Positions 45,520 through 54,224 of a DNA stretch of 64,000 bases are shown here, in pieces. The stretch is from Bacillota bacterium. GTDB lineage: Bacteria; Bacillota; Sulfobacillia; JAJYWN01; JAJZPE01. The position numbers and the translations under genes were made by a program. Below the pieces are notes generated by a model. It saw nothing but the letters and a program-made list of their open reading frames with translations, was not told the origin of the DNA and ran no database searches. Location of the stretch: positions 83,419 through 147,418 of the forward strand of contig JAJYMC010000016.1 in NCBI GenBank assembly GCA_021787335.1, read 5' to 3'. How positions within the stretch are numbered: position 1 is the first letter of the stretch; each line of letters begins with the position of its first letter.

Positions 45520-47385
45520 ATGAGTTTGACTTTGCGAGACTTCTCGCGGCACGGCGAACTGAACGCGCCGGCCCAGGCGTCACGGGCGGTGGCCCCGCGC
45601 GACGGCCGGCCGACGATCGTCGTCGGACTGGGTACCTGCGGCATCGCCGCCGGCGGGCAGGAGGTCTACGACGCCCTCGTGGCCGAGCTGAAGAAGCGCG
45701 GCTTGGACGCCGACCTCGTCTCCGTCGGTTGCATCGGCATGTGCGAGCAGGAGGTCCTGGTCGACGTCGTCCTCAAGGGCGCGCCGCGGGTCACCTACGC
45801 CCGCGTCACGCCGGACATGGTCGCCCGGATCATCGACGAGCATGTCGGAAGGGGCAAGCCGATCCAGGAGTGGGTCGCCGGGACCATCACCGACGAGTTC
45901 GACCCCTACCGCGACGTGCCGTTCTATCAGAAGCAGAAGCGCATCGTCCTGCGGAACTGCGGGATCATCGACCCGGAGCGGATCGAGGAGTACATCGAGC
46001 GCGACGGGTACCGCGGCCTGGCCAAGGTCCTCTCGACGATGAAGCCGGCCGAGGTCATCGATGAGGTCAAGAAATCGGGCCTCCGCGGCCGCGGCGGCGC
46101 CGGCTTCCTGACCGGCCAGAAGTGGGAGTTCGCGGCCAAGGCCGTCGGGGACAAGAAGTACATGATCTGCAACGCCGACGAGGGCGACCCCGGGGCTTTC
46201 ATGGACCGCAGCGTCCTTGAGGGCGACCCGCACGCCGTCATCGAAGGGATGATCATCGGTGCCTATGCCGTCGGCGCCGACGAGGGTTACATCTACTGCC
46301 GGGCCGAGTACCCGTTGGCCATCAAGCGCCTCAACCTGGCCATCGCCCAGGCCACCGAGCGCGGCCTCTTGGGCCGGAACATCCTCGGCAGCGGCTTCAA
46401 CTTCGAGCTGCACGTCAAGGAAGGCGCCGGCGCCTTCGTCTGCGGCGAGGAGACGGCCCTGATGGCCTCGATCGAGGGTGAGCGCGGGATGCCGCGCCCG
46501 CGGCCGCCGTTCCCGGCCAACCGCGGCCTGTGGGCCAGCCCGAGCAACATCAACAACGTCGAGACCTGGGCCAACGTCCCCCAGATCATCCTCAACGGGT
46601 CCGGTTGGTACGCGGCCATCGGCACGGAGAAGTCCAAGGGGACCAAGGTCTTCGCCCTCACCGGCCGGATCAAGAACACCGGTCTGGCCGAGGTGCCGAT
46701 GGGGATCACCCTTCGTGAGATCATCTACGACGTCGGCGGCGGGATCAAGGACGACAAGGAGTTCAAGGCCGTCCAGATCGGCGGCCCGTCGGGTGGCTGC
46801 ATCCCGGCCAAGCTGATGGACACCCCAGTCGACTACGAGTCGCTGGCGGCGACCGGGGCCATCGTCGGCTCCGGCGGCCTGGTGGTCGTCGACGAGACGA
46901 CCTGCATGGTCGATTTCAACAAGTTCTTCCTCAACTTCACCCAGTCCGAGTCGTGCGGCAAGTGCACGCCGTGCCGCGAGGGCACCAAGCGGATGTACGA
47001 GATCGTCACCCGCATCACCGAGGGCCAGGGGACCATGGAGGACCTCGACAAACTCGAGGAGCTGGCCCAGATGGTCAAGGAGACCTCCCTCTGCGGTCTC
47101 GGCCAGACGGCCCCCAACCCGGTCCTGACGACCCTCAGGTACTTCCGCGACGAGTACATCGCCCACATCGTCGACAAGCGCTGCCCGGCCCATGTCTGCA
47201 AGGCTCTGATCAAGTTCAGGATCGACCCCGACAAGTGCAAGGCTTGCCTCATCTGCAAGCGCTCCTGCGCCCAGCAGGCGATCAGCGGCGACAAGAAGGT
47301 CGTCCACGTCATCGACCAGGCCAAGTGCACCCAGTGTGGCACCTGCGAGCAGGTCTGCCCGTTCGGGGCCGTCATCCGGGAATAG
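45520..47385 (+). CDS. NuoF-like NADH-binding flavoprotein subunit
   Basis: A 621-residue diaphorase subunit of the HndC/HytB/NuoF class. The N-terminal thioredoxin-like [2Fe-2S] domain has GLGTCGIAAGG and VGCIGMCEQE. The FMN/NADH core has LRGRGGAGFLTGQKWEF, NADEGDPGAFMDR and GEETALMASIEG. A [4Fe-4S] site is SESCGKCTPCREG with the fourth cysteine in SLCGLGQTAPNP. The C-terminal two-cluster ferredoxin has CKACLICKRSC and CTQCGTCEQVCP. With FdhA and the NuoE-like protein it should link formate oxidation/CO2 reduction to NAD(H), possibly with ferredoxin. AAAGGTGGTAGG precedes the ATG. Confidence 0.92.
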   Translation: MSLTLRDFSRHGELNAPAQASRAVAPRDGRPTIVVGLGTCGIAAGGQEVYDALVAELKKRGLDADLVSVGCIGMCEQEVLVDVVLKGAPRVTYARVTPDMVARIIDEHVGRGKPIQEWVAGTITDEFDPYRDVPFYQKQKRIVLRNCGIIDPERIEEYIERDGYRGLAKVLSTMKPAEVIDEVKKSGLRGRGGAGFLTGQKWEFAAKAVGDKKYMICNADEGDPGAFMDRSVLEGDPHAVIEGMIIGAYAVGADEGYIYCRAEYPLAIKRLNLAIAQATERGLLGRNILGSGFNFELHVKEGAGAFVCGEETALMASIEGERGMPRPRPPFPANRGLWASPSNINNVETWANVPQIILNGSGWYAAIGTEKSKGTKVFALTGRIKNTGLAEVPMGITLREIIYDVGGGIKDDKEFKAVQIGGPSGGCIPAKLMDTPVDYESLAATGAIVGSGGLVVVDETTCMVDFNKFFLNFTQSESCGKCTPCREGTKRMYEIVTRITEGQGTMEDLDKLEELAQMVKETSLCGLGQTAPNPVLTTLRYFRDEYIAHIVDKRCPAHVCKALIKFRIDPDKCKACLICKRSCAQQAISGDKKVVHVIDQAKCTQCGTCEQVCPFGAVIRE

Positions 47386-47396
47386 GGGGGAGCGAG

Positions 47397-50192
47397 ATGG
47401 CCGATATCAACCTGACTATCGACGGCAAGACCGTCAGCGTGCCGGCCGGGACCAACGTCCTGGAGGCCGCCACCAAGCTCGGCGTGGACATCCCGCGCCT
47501 CTGCTACGACCAGGAGCTTTCAGCCGTGGGGGCCTGCCGCCTCTGCATCGTCGAGATCGAGAAGATGCGCGGCCTGCCGGCCTCGTGCGCGACGCCGGTG
47601 GCCGAGGGCATGGTCGTCCGGACGAACACCGAGAAGATCCGCAAGTACCGCAAGATGACCCTGGAGCTGCTCCTGGCCAACCACCCGCAGGACTGCCTGA
47701 CCTGCGACAAGAACGGCGACTGCAGGCTCCAGGAGTACGCCTACATCTACGGCGCCCGCCAGGACACCTACAAGGGCGAGCGCAAGCAGTACGCCCCCGA
47801 CGACTCGAACCCGTTCTTCATCCGCGACCACGAGAAGTGCATCGTCTGCGGGCGCTGCATCCGGACCTGCGCCGAGGTCATGGGCATCGGCGCCATCGAC
47901 TACACCTGGCGCGGCTTCAAGGCCAAGGTGACCACGTCCTACGACGTGCCCATCGAGGAGTCGCCCTGCGTCTTCTGCGGCAACTGCGTGACCGTCTGCC
48001 CGACCGGGGCGCTGCAGCCCAGGACCCGCGTGGGCCAGGGTCGTTCCTGGGAACTCAAGCGGGTCCGCACGACCTGCCCCTACTGCGGCGTCGGTTGCTC
48101 CATCGAGCTGGTCATCAACAGGGACGGCCAGGTCGTCGGGGTCGATCCCGCCGACGGCCCGGCCAACCACAACAAGCTTTGCGTCAAGGGGCGCTTCGGC
48201 TTCGAGTTCATCCAGAGCCCGGACCGCCTGAAGAAGCCCCTGGTTCGTAAGGCTCTCCGCGAGGGCAAGCGGGGCCCGGCCGCCCGCGATAGCGAGTTCG
48301 TCGAGGTCTCCTGGGACGAGGCCATGGACCTGGTGGCCAAGGGCCTCGGTGAGATCAAGGCCAAGCACGGCCCGGCCGCCCTGGCCGGTTTCACCTCGGC
48401 CAAGTGCACCAACGAAGAGAACTACCTCATGCAGAAGCTGGTCCGGCAGGGCTTCGGCAGCAACAACGTCGACCACTGCGCCCGCCTGTGCCACGCCTCG
48501 ACGGTGGCCGGGCTGGCCCTATCCTTCGGCAGCGGGGCGATGACCAACTCCATCGACGACATCGCCCAGTCGAAGTGCGTCTTCGTCATCGGCTCAAACA
48601 CCACCGAGGCCCACCCGGTCATCGGCATCCAGGTCAAGAAGGCCAAGCGGAACGGCGCCAAGCTCATCGTGGCCGACCCGCGCCGGGTCGACCTGGCCGA
48701 GCTGGCCGACCTCCACCTGCGCCAGATCCCGGGCAGCGACGTGGCCCTCCTCAACGGGATGATGCACGTCATCATCCGCGACGACCTGTACGACAAGGAC
48801 TTCGTGGCCGCGCGGACCGAGAACTTCGAGGCCCTGAAGAAGACGGTCGAGAAGTACACCCCCGAGTATGTCGAGAACCTCTCCGGCGTGCCGGCCGCCC
48901 TCCTCGTCGAGGCCGCCCGCACCTACGCCCGGTCGGGTGGCTCGGCCATCATCTACTCGATGGGCATCACCCAGCACACGACGGGCACCGATAACGTCCA
49001 GACCGTGGCCAACCTGGCCATGCTCACCGGGAACATCGGCCGTCCCGGGACCGGGGTCAACCCGCTCCGCGGCCAGAACAATGTCCAGGGGGCCTGCGAC
49101 GTCGGCGCTCTGCCGAATGTCTTCCCCGGCTATCAGGCCGTGACCAACGCCGACGCCAGGGCCAAGTTCGAGAAGGCCTGGGGCGCGAAGCTCTCCGACA
49201 AGCCAGGCCTGACCGTGACCGAGGTCATCAACGCCGCCGTCCGCGGCGAGATCAGGGGCCTCTATGTCATGGGCGAGAACCCGATGGTCTCCGACCCGGA
49301 CATCAACCATGTCCGGGAAGCCCTCGGCGACCTGGACCTCTTGGTCGTCCAGGACATCTTCCTGACCGAGACGGCCAAACTGGCCGACGTCGTCCTGCCC
49401 AGCGCCTCCTTCGCCGAGAAGGACGGGACCTTCACCAACACCGAGCGCCGCGTACAGCTCGTGGTCAAGGCTCTCGAGGCTCCCGGGGAAGCCCGCCCTG
49501 ACTGGGTCATCCTCAACGACCTGGCCCGCCGGATGGGCCTGGGCTGGGACTACCGGTCCGTGGCTCAGATCATGGACGAGGTCGCCGACCTGACCCCAAT
49601 CTACGCCGGCGTGCGGTGGGGCCGCCTGGTCGAGGGCGGCGACGCCCACGACAAGGGCCTCCAGTGGCCCGTGCCGGCGAACGACCACCCCGGCACGCCC
49701 ATCCTCCACACCCAGAAGTTCAGCCGCGGTCTCGGCCAGTTCGCCGCCATCGACTACCTGCCGGCGGCCGAAGAGACCGACGCCGAGTACCCGCTGGTCC
49801 TGTCGACCGGCCGGATGCTCTTCCACTACCATACCGGAACGATGACCCGCCGGTCCAAGGGGCTCAACTGGATCCGGCCCGAGGGTTACATCGAGATCAA
49901 CCCGGAGACGGCGGCCCATTACGGCATCGCCGATCGCGACTGGGTCAAGGTCACCTCGCGGCGCGGCAGCGTCGTCACCCGCGCCCGGGTCAGCGACATC
50001 ACCAGCCAGCGGGTCGTCTTCATGCCCTTCCACTTCGCCGAGGCGGCGGCCAACGTCCTGACCAACCCGGCCGTCGACCCGCGGGCGAAGATCCCCGAAT
50101 ACAAGGTGGCCGCGGTCAAGATCGAGAAGGCGGCCGAGGCCCCGGCCTGGGCCGCCGCCAAGGAAGTCGCCGCCGGAGGTGAGCGCAAGTGA
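47397..50192 (+). CDS. fdhA: Formate dehydrogenase catalytic subunit (Cys type)
   Basis: A 931-residue molybdo/tungsto-enzyme. The N-terminus is NuoG-like: [2Fe-2S] CYDQELSAVGACRLC, then NHPQDCLTCDKNGDC, then two [4Fe-4S] sites CIVCGRCIRTC and CVFCGNCVTVC. The bis-MGD core begins with CPYCGVGCS. The metal-ligand position is Cys365 in HCARLCHAS, where many homologues have selenocysteine, and the codon is TGC. The C-terminal MopB domain contains LSTGRMLFHYHTGTMTRRS. ATG 47397 has GGGGGGAG upstream; the stop overlaps the NuoE-like start by 4 bp. The nearby FdhD and Mo/W genes support formate as substrate. Confidence 0.92.
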   Translation: MADINLTIDGKTVSVPAGTNVLEAATKLGVDIPRLCYDQELSAVGACRLCIVEIEKMRGLPASCATPVAEGMVVRTNTEKIRKYRKMTLELLLANHPQDCLTCDKNGDCRLQEYAYIYGARQDTYKGERKQYAPDDSNPFFIRDHEKCIVCGRCIRTCAEVMGIGAIDYTWRGFKAKVTTSYDVPIEESPCVFCGNCVTVCPTGALQPRTRVGQGRSWELKRVRTTCPYCGVGCSIELVINRDGQVVGVDPADGPANHNKLCVKGRFGFEFIQSPDRLKKPLVRKALREGKRGPAARDSEFVEVSWDEAMDLVAKGLGEIKAKHGPAALAGFTSAKCTNEENYLMQKLVRQGFGSNNVDHCARLCHASTVAGLALSFGSGAMTNSIDDIAQSKCVFVIGSNTTEAHPVIGIQVKKAKRNGAKLIVADPRRVDLAELADLHLRQIPGSDVALLNGMMHVIIRDDLYDKDFVAARTENFEALKKTVEKYTPEYVENLSGVPAALLVEAARTYARSGGSAIIYSMGITQHTTGTDNVQTVANLAMLTGNIGRPGTGVNPLRGQNNVQGACDVGALPNVFPGYQAVTNADARAKFEKAWGAKLSDKPGLTVTEVINAAVRGEIRGLYVMGENPMVSDPDINHVREALGDLDLLVVQDIFLTETAKLADVVLPSASFAEKDGTFTNTERRVQLVVKALEAPGEARPDWVILNDLARRMGLGWDYRSVAQIMDEVADLTPIYAGVRWGRLVEGGDAHDKGLQWPVPANDHPGTPILHTQKFSRGLGQFAAIDYLPAAEETDAEYPLVLSTGRMLFHYHTGTMTRRSKGLNWIRPEGYIEINPETAAHYGIADRDWVKVTSRRGSVVTRARVSDITSQRVVFMPFHFAEAAANVLTNPAVDPRAKIPEYKVAAVKIEKAAEAPAWAAAKEVAAGGERK

Positions 50193-50704
50193 GCGCCATG
50201 CCTGAGAAGAACACCATGCCTACCGGGGAAGCTCACGAGAACGGGACGGTCTTCGACCCGACGTCCCTCGAAGGAATCCTCGAGAAGTATCGCGGGGCCA
50301 AGGGCGCCCTCATCCCCATCCTCCAGCAGACCCAGGCGTCCTATGGGTACCTGCCGCGGCCGGCCGTGGGCCGGATCGCCAAGTTCCTCAAGGTGCCGGA
50401 GTCAAAGATCTACGGCGTGGCCACCTTCTACGCCCAGTTCCACCTGCACCCGCGCGGCCGCAACATCGTCCGCGTCTGCCTGGGCACGGCCTGCCATGTC
50501 CGGGGCGGCGAGGGCATCCTCGACGCCGTCTCCGACGAGCTGAAGGTCAAGCCCGGTGAGACCACGCCCGACCTGCGCTACACCCTGGAGCGGGTGGCCT
50601 GCCTCGGCGCCTGCGGCCTGTCGCCGGCCATGATGGTCAACGACACCACCTACGGGCGGTTGACGAAGAAGAAGATCGCGGAGATATTGAAGAAGTATGA
50701 GTAG
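50189..50704 (+). CDS. NuoE-like [2Fe-2S] subunit
   Basis: A 171-residue thioredoxin-fold subunit of the NuoE/HndA/HytD class. It has the four cluster cysteines: VCLGTACHVRGG and VACLGACGLSPAMM. ILEKYRGAKGALIPILQQTQASYGYLP is the usual N-terminal block. GTG 50189 overlaps the fdhA stop, with GGAGGTGAG before it. It passes electrons with the NuoF-like protein. It ends the catalytic operon at a strong bidirectional terminator. Confidence 0.92.
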   Translation: MSAMPEKNTMPTGEAHENGTVFDPTSLEGILEKYRGAKGALIPILQQTQASYGYLPRPAVGRIAKFLKVPESKIYGVATFYAQFHLHPRGRNIVRVCLGTACHVRGGEGILDAVSDELKVKPGETTPDLRYTLERVACLGACGLSPAMMVNDTTYGRLTKKKIAEILKKYE

Positions 50705-50738
50705 GGGTTCCGACATGCAAGACACAAAGCCCCAGATG

Positions 50739-50777
50739 AAAAGCGCCCTCCGCCGGTGTCACGGCGGGGGGCGTTTT
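50739..50777. terminator. Bidirectional terminator, first of a near-identical pair
   Basis: AAAAGCGCCC-TCCGCCG pairs with CGGCGGG-GGGCGTTTT (50739-50777), giving T-runs on both strands between convergent genes. A near copy lies at 52736-52772. Confidence 0.85.
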
Positions 50778-50809
50778 GTCGTGCGCGGAAGGTGGCCCGG
50801 GTCGCCGCC

Positions 50810-51292
50810 TCAGCGGACGTCTACGGTCACGGACCAGGTCTTCTCGACCTTTCCGTCCTTGTCCACGAGGTTCAGGACAAGTTCGCCCTGGCCCGGTTGG
50901 ATGGCTTTGAAGACGAAGGTTTCGGTGAAGACGGGAACGTTGGTGTCCTTCGCCAAGCCGCTGGAGCCGGAATGGCCACGGGGTGGCTCGAGAGCCGCGG
51001 GGCAACTGATGATCCGCCACCGAGTCTCTTGCAGCCTGTACTTAACAAGGTCGCTGGTCAAGTAGACCTTGACGGTCATTCCCGTTCGCGCCGTGATTGT
51101 CTGGCCGTCGTTGGTCGTATCGAGCTCGATCACGCGGGCCCGGTCAACCGCGATGGTCACGCCAACGACGACGGCGACCACCAGGAGGACCAGGTAGATG
51201 ATTCGCGGAATCGACAGCTCGCGGCGGCCAAGGACGATATACCCCGGCGGGACAGGGTTCGGCTTCCTAGAGGACTGGGGGTTCACGGACAA
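50810..51292 (-). CDS. Membrane-anchored protein with chagasin-like beta domain (tentative)
   Basis: A 160-residue protein with one membrane helix at ~28-48 (IIYLVLLVVAVVVGVTIAV) and an outside domain. ITARTGMTVKVYLTSD, VFKAIQPGQGELVLNLVD and TWSVTVDVR follow the spacing of chagasin/I42-type cysteine-peptidase inhibitors, though the GY.W motif is not clear. The call is structural analogy only. The start is uncertain: TTG 51292 has GGAGG 8 bp upstream, while GTG 51307 adds five residues. It lies inside the formate dehydrogenase region between twin terminators. Confidence 0.5.
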   Translation of the reverse strand: MSVNPQSSRKPNPVPPGYIVLGRRELSIPRIIYLVLLVVAVVVGVTIAVDRARVIELDTTNDGQTITARTGMTVKVYLTSDLVKYRLQETRWRIISCPAALEPPRGHSGSSGLAKDTNVPVFTETFVFKAIQPGQGELVLNLVDKDGKVEKTWSVTVDVR

Positions 51293-51486
51293 AAAAGCCA
51301 CCTCCACTCGCCCGTTTGAGCAATCAATGGCACGTCCCAGCGGTGGTTGTTAGTTGGGTTTACTAAGTAGTACGCGGAGCCGGTCAAGCCGGTTTCGGCA
51401 GCGGAGAGGGAATTCCCGCAAAGTCTGGAGAATAATGCCGATGTCCGGCCGGACTGGACCGGCCTGAACCTATGGGGGTGACCGAC

Positions 51487-52719
51487 TTGGAGGGACAGAG
51501 GAGACTGTTGCCCACGATCTGCGGGGATTCCGGGTCTGACGACCACTACAATCCGTCTTTCGTCTATTCAGAGTACCCGTTGGCCCATCCTGTGACCTTC
51601 TTCGTCAACGAGGCCCCGAGGGACCTCAGCGAGATAAGGGTCCACCTGAAGGCCATGGCCCTTCCGGACGACGGTGAGCTGGACAAGACCATTGCCGCCC
51701 TCCTCGAACTCGGCGCGCTGCGCGTCGAAGAGGGCCGCTACTGGGCCAACTCCACGGTCATCACCGCCGCCGACTGGGGGCGTATCATCGAGGTGGGGCG
51801 GCCGTTCGTCCAGTCCCTGGCCGCCCGGATAGCGCGCCAGCGGGAGCAGTTGCTCGAGCTGATCCGGGCGGCCGCCGTCCAGGCGCCAGACGGCGACCTA
51901 CTCTTTCTAACCGTCGGCTGCTTCGGCCTTGACTGGGGCGGGCTGGCCGTTCTCCAGGCCGGCGGTCACTCGGGACCTGACCGGAGCTTCCCCGGTGGCG
52001 GGCACTACGTACCCTTCGCCGTCGAGGACACCGGCGGACTACACGATAAGGTCTATGACGGCAGCCACACTGGGGAGGCCGGCGGCTACGTCTTCCTGAC
52101 CTTCGGCGACCATTCGGGGGCCCGTGATGCCTTCCCCGACCTGGCCTGGCGGCTGCCCCGACAGGTCGCCAGCATGCTGGTTGATCCCCCGGCTGCGTCG
52201 GCCGTCGCCCAATGGGCTTGGGCAACCGGCGAGGAACTGATGGCCTCTTGCGGGCGGGCCGTGGCCAGGGCGGCGGGCCGTCCGGGGGTCGGAGTTGCGG
52301 GTGAATCCAACGATGATGCGGCCGGAGGGACCGACAAGCACCGCCAAGAGCTCTATGAAGCCCTTGGATACATTCGTGACGGCCGGCCCGGCGCGCCCTT
52401 CTTTCCGGCCGACGCGGGCGAACCGGTAGGCGCCGCTGCCTGCGTGGTCCAGAGCATCGTCGATGGATGGGCCGCGGCCGAGATGCGTAACCTCGAGGTC
52501 TCGCTGGCTGGCATCGCCCCGGTCCGTAACCGAGTGCCCATGGGCGAAATCATCAATGCTGTCTGGCACATCCTCTTCGCCCAAGTGAACCGGACCCTGG
52601 CCGAGGGTGGCTTCATGACCGACCCGACGCCGCGTGGCCCGGGTCGGGCCCGCTTCCTGGCCATGGTCGGCGAAGAGCGGTTCTACAAGACCCTGACGAC
52701 GGCCATCAGGTGGAAGTAG
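51487..52719 (+). CDS. Hypothetical protein with winged-helix-like N-terminus
   Basis: A ~410-residue soluble protein of unknown family. Residues ~30-90 (VTFFVNEAPRDLSEIRVHLKAMALPDDGELDKTIAALLELGALRVEEGRYW) look like a winged-helix, with a two-strand wing after the third helix. The rest is Ala/Gly-rich, with FGDHSGARDAFPDLAWRLP and NRVPMGEIINAVWHILFAQVN. No signal peptide or membrane segment. TTG 51487 with GGGGGTGA 5 bp upstream is preferred; ATG 51472 is possible. Divergent from the anchored protein at 50810 and in an insertion-like position before fdhD. Confidence 0.7.
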   Translation: MEGQRRLLPTICGDSGSDDHYNPSFVYSEYPLAHPVTFFVNEAPRDLSEIRVHLKAMALPDDGELDKTIAALLELGALRVEEGRYWANSTVITAADWGRIIEVGRPFVQSLAARIARQREQLLELIRAAAVQAPDGDLLFLTVGCFGLDWGGLAVLQAGGHSGPDRSFPGGGHYVPFAVEDTGGLHDKVYDGSHTGEAGGYVFLTFGDHSGARDAFPDLAWRLPRQVASMLVDPPAASAVAQWAWATGEELMASCGRAVARAAGRPGVGVAGESNDDAAGGTDKHRQELYEALGYIRDGRPGAPFFPADAGEPVGAAACVVQSIVDGWAAAEMRNLEVSLAGIAPVRNRVPMGEIINAVWHILFAQVNRTLAEGGFMTDPTPRGPGRARFLAMVGEERFYKTLTTAIRWK

Positions 52720-52735
52720 TCACGTAGCGAAAAAG

Positions 52736-52772
52736 AAACGCCCTCCGCCGGTTGACGGCGGGGGCGTTTTCG
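52736..52772 (+). terminator. Intrinsic terminator, second of a near-identical pair
   Basis: AAACGCCC-TCCGCC pairs with GGCGG-GGGCGTTTT, with T-run; almost the same sequence as the hairpin at 50739-50777. Confidence 0.85.
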
Positions 52773-52850
52773 TCTTGGCGCGCCCGGAGGGAAAGCACCC
52801 GCCGGCCGGAGAATACTAGCGGCGACTCAAAAGAGAAAGGACGAAGGCCG

Positions 52851-53681
52851 ATGGCTTCAGTCCCGGTGGAGAAGCGTCTAAGAATAAGGACTTTGGACGG
52901 TCCGGCGGTCGAGGAGCGCGATGACCCGGTGGCGGTCGAGCACCCGCTGACCATCTTCCTCGACGGCCAGGAACTGGCCACCCTGCTGTGCACCCCGGAG
53001 CACCTGGAGGATCTCGTCCTCGGGTTCCTCTTCGGTCAGGGGCTCATCGCCGGGCCGCCCGACGTGGCCGCTCTCAGCGTTGAGGCCGAGACCGGACGGG
53101 CCGAGGTCCGCCTGGACAGGCCGGTGGCCCTGGCCGACCGGCTCTACGCGCGCCGGGTCATCACCACCGGGTGCGGGGCGGGGGGCAGCGACTTCTACAG
53201 CGCCCTGGACGCCCTGCAGGTCAAGCCCTTGCCCGGGCCGGATGGGGGCTACGGGCCGGCGCCGGCACCGCTCCAGGCATCGACCATCTTCGCCGCCGCC
53301 CGCCGCCTGCAGACCGACTCGCCCCTCTTCCGGGCCACCGGCGGCGTCCATACGGCCGTCCTGGCCGGCCGCGGCGGCGAGAGCAGCGTCGCCCGGGATG
53401 ACATCGGCCGACACAACGCCGTGGACAAGGTCCTGGGACACCTGCTTGGGACGGGCGCGGGCGTCGCCGCGCCGGCCTTCCTGCTGGTCACCGGCCGCGT
53501 CTCCTCGGACATCGCCCTGAAGGCCGTCCGCGGCGGCATCCCCATCGTGGCCTCCCGCTCGGCCCCCACGTCTCTGGCCGTCGAGCTGGCCGGTAGGCTC
53601 AATCTGACGGTGGCCGGATTCGTCCGTGGCCGCCGGCTGAACCTCTACTCCGCCGCGTGGCGAGTTGATGCGGGCGCCTAG
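52851..53681 (+). CDS. fdhD: Formate dehydrogenase accessory sulfurtransferase
   Basis: A 276-residue FdhD protein that transfers sulfur to the molybdenum or tungsten cofactor of formate dehydrogenase. EDLVLGFLFGQGLI, ATGGVHTAVLA, DIGRHNAVDKVLG, LVTGRVSSDIALKAVRGGIPIVASRSAPTSLAVELA are diagnostic. The active loop reads TTGCGAGG, so the second cysteine of the usual CxxC is a glycine and only one cysteine remains. ATG 52851 follows GAAGG. It is separated from the catalytic genes by two unrelated genes, but its function ties it to FdhA. Confidence 0.93.
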   Translation: MASVPVEKRLRIRTLDGPAVEERDDPVAVEHPLTIFLDGQELATLLCTPEHLEDLVLGFLFGQGLIAGPPDVAALSVEAETGRAEVRLDRPVALADRLYARRVITTGCGAGGSDFYSALDALQVKPLPGPDGGYGPAPAPLQASTIFAAARRLQTDSPLFRATGGVHTAVLAGRGGESSVARDDIGRHNAVDKVLGHLLGTGAGVAAPAFLLVTGRVSSDIALKAVRGGIPIVASRSAPTSLAVELAGRLNLTVAGFVRGRRLNLYSAAWRVDAGA

Positions 53682-53702
53682 CCGGCCCAGTCAGGCAACT
53701 GG

Positions 53703-54074
53703 TCAGGCCTTGCGGCGCCGGTGCCGCCCGACCCCCATCGAGCGCAGCATCGAGGTGACTCCGACCACCTGCTCGGGGGTCATCTCCTCGACCAGGTCGA
53801 ACAGCACGGCCAGCTCCGGGCGGACGTTCATGGCCGTGGCCCGGGCCAGGAGGTCCGGCGGCACATCGGCGCCGCCTTCCTCGGTGACCAGGCTGCCGAG
53901 GGGGACGCCGTACAGCTCGGCCAGCTCCTTGAGCACCTGCAGGCTGGGGAGCCGCTCGTTGCGTTCATACTTGCTGATGGTCGAGAAGTGCAGGCCCGTC
54001 CGCATCTCCACATCGTAGATGCTCATCCGCATGCTCTTGCGGAGACGGCGGAGGGTCCGGCCAAGGTCCGACAT
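53703..54074 (-). CDS. XRE-family transcriptional regulator
   Basis: A 123-residue DNA-binding protein. The HTH lies at residues ~5-60: LGRTLRRLRKSMRMSIYDVEMRTGLHFSTISKYERNERLPSLQVLKELAELYGV, the typical five-helix lambda-Cro-like fold. The C-terminal half (FDLVEEMTPEQVVGVTSML) is helical with a basic tail RHRRRKA. AAGGAGG lies 8 bp before the ATG. Convergent with fdhD. Target unknown; the hairpin at 54148-54174 lies just upstream. Confidence 0.88.
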   Translation of the reverse strand: MSDLGRTLRRLRKSMRMSIYDVEMRTGLHFSTISKYERNERLPSLQVLKELAELYGVPLGSLVTEEGGADVPPDLLARATAMNVRPELAVLFDLVEEMTPEQVVGVTSMLRSMGVGRHRRRKA

Positions 54075-54147
54075 GGGGCAGGCCTCCTTGCGGGGATTGC
54101 CGACGAAGCTGCGGGAAAGCGACCCACGGGTCTGGAAATCGCCGTCT

Positions 54148-54174
54148 TGGCTATAGCCGCCTCGGCGATAGCCA
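54148..54174. repeat. Inverted repeat upstream of the XRE gene
   Basis: TGGCTAT-A-GCCG / CGGC-G-ATAGCCA with a 3-base loop, an 11-bp near-perfect stem without T-run. It could be an operator for the XRE regulator, or a processing hairpin between the two minus-strand genes. Confidence 0.45.
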
Positions 54175-54224
54175 GACCTGGGAGTCGGCCCAGCGGATAT
54201 ATTCGGCCCCCGGGTGGGATATCC

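Noticed and set aside
48471..48491. Selenocysteine in FdhA
   Set aside because: The metal-ligand codon is TGC (Cys365), not TGA, and the frame is uninterrupted.
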